A stretch of 64,000 bases of DNA from Dyella_B sp966430775 (lineage in GTDB: Bacteria > Pseudomonadota > Gammaproteobacteria > Xanthomonadales > Rhodanobacteraceae), in assembly GCA_966430775.1 (NCBI GenBank), contig CBJMMB010000003.1:1-64000 (forward strand). The letters run 5' to 3'. The notes below the pieces were generated by a model. It was given only the letters and a program-made list of their open reading frames with translations, did not search any database and was not told where the DNA came from. Of this stretch, positions 63,706-64,000 are shown piece by piece (within the stretch, counting starts at the first letter, position 1; every line of letters begins with the position of its first letter). Made by a program: the position numbers and the translations under genes.

Positions 63706-64000
63706 ATGAACCCCGGACCGCTCATCACCCCCACCAGCCAGGAAAGCCTTGGCGTGCTGATCGGCCTCGTCCGCACCGAGCTGGTGCGCGGTATCGAGGC
63801 GGAAATCGCAGCCAAGGGCCTGGGTCTTCGCTTCACCCAGTACGTGATCCTCAAGCGCCTGGCCGAGCTGGGTTCGATGACGGCGACGGAACTGGCCCGT
63901 TCGGTGGAACTGGACGGCGGGGCCATGACCCGGCAGCTCGACCAGCTCGAGGGCAAGGGTTTTCTGCGCCGTTTGCCGCATGAGCAGGACCGCCGCGCAC
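63706..64000 (+). CDS. MarR-family regulator (3' end outside window)
   Basis: The first 98 codons of a MarR winged-helix repressor are visible. LIGLVRTELVRGIEAEIAAK precedes the HTH region FTQYVILKRLAELGSMTATE, and LARSVELDGGAMTRQLDQLE GKGFLRRLPHEQDRRA contains the recognition helix and the wing with the DRR motif. The gene continues past the last base. MarR proteins often repress the operon next to them, for example an efflux system. Here the direction of transcription implies that such targets lie downstream of this window. Confidence 0.88.
   Translation, partial: MNPGPLITPTSQESLGVLIGLVRTELVRGIEAEIAAKGLGLRFTQYVILKRLAELGSMTATELARSVELDGGAMTRQLDQLEGKGFLRRLPHEQDRRA

Overview
This is a GC-rich (about 63%) chromosomal segment from a gammaproteobacterium. 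It looks like a member of the Xanthomonadales, family Rhodanobacteraceae (Dyella/Rhodanobacter-like). The grounds are the Entner-Doudoroff operon, the extended-signal-peptide adhesins, CRP/Clp-type half-site palindromes, a large Lhr helicase, and dense families of short intergenic palindromes. This placement is inference from gene content; no database was searched. There are no rRNA or tRNA genes, no CRISPR array and no complete insertion sequence.

Layout. 1-5 kb: the 3' part of a GH29 alpha-L-fucosidase, an MFS transporter overlapping an AraC regulator, then a sulfotransferase. 5-14 kb: a giant (2969 aa) glycine-rich type Va autotransporter with an extended signal peptide (ESPR). 14-24 kb: a GNAT-like protein, a LysR/lipocalin divergent pair, a Tat-exported CotA-like multicopper oxidase, a phospholipase C-type phosphoesterase, a DUF3617-like protein, an exported single-CxxCH protein, and a GNAT / DUF6916-like / tail-collar cassette. 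24-34 kb: a type Vb two-partner system (2325 aa TpsA with 11 YDG repeats, then TpsB) followed at once by a second sulfotransferase. 34-41 kb: two full-length RND permeases plus a decayed third copy, with no membrane fusion protein. 41-44 kb: a BtuB-like receptor under a cobalamin riboswitch that carries a 162-bp palindromic insertion. 44-50 kb: a GntR/UTRA regulator divergent from zwf-pgl-edd-eda. 50-57 kb: a rhodanese/GNAT pair divergent from a GlxA-type regulator, a serine carboxypeptidase, and several small enzymes. 57-61.5 kb: lhr, interrupted in frame by palindromic repeats at three places. 61.6-64 kb: a quinone reductase with its AraC regulator, a small unknown gene, and the start of a MarR regulator with an operator over a near-consensus promoter.

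The main systems-level observation is that two separate loci pair a giant ESPR adhesin with a small PAPS-type sulfotransferase, and each has a GTGA-N6-TCAC palindrome upstream of its first gene. The adhesins use different secretion routes (Va and Vb), yet their ESPRs are almost interchangeable. This suggests a repeated 'adhesin plus sulfation' module, perhaps controlled by a Clp/CRP-type regulator. The sulfation target is unknown; tyrosines of the adhesins are one testable possibility.
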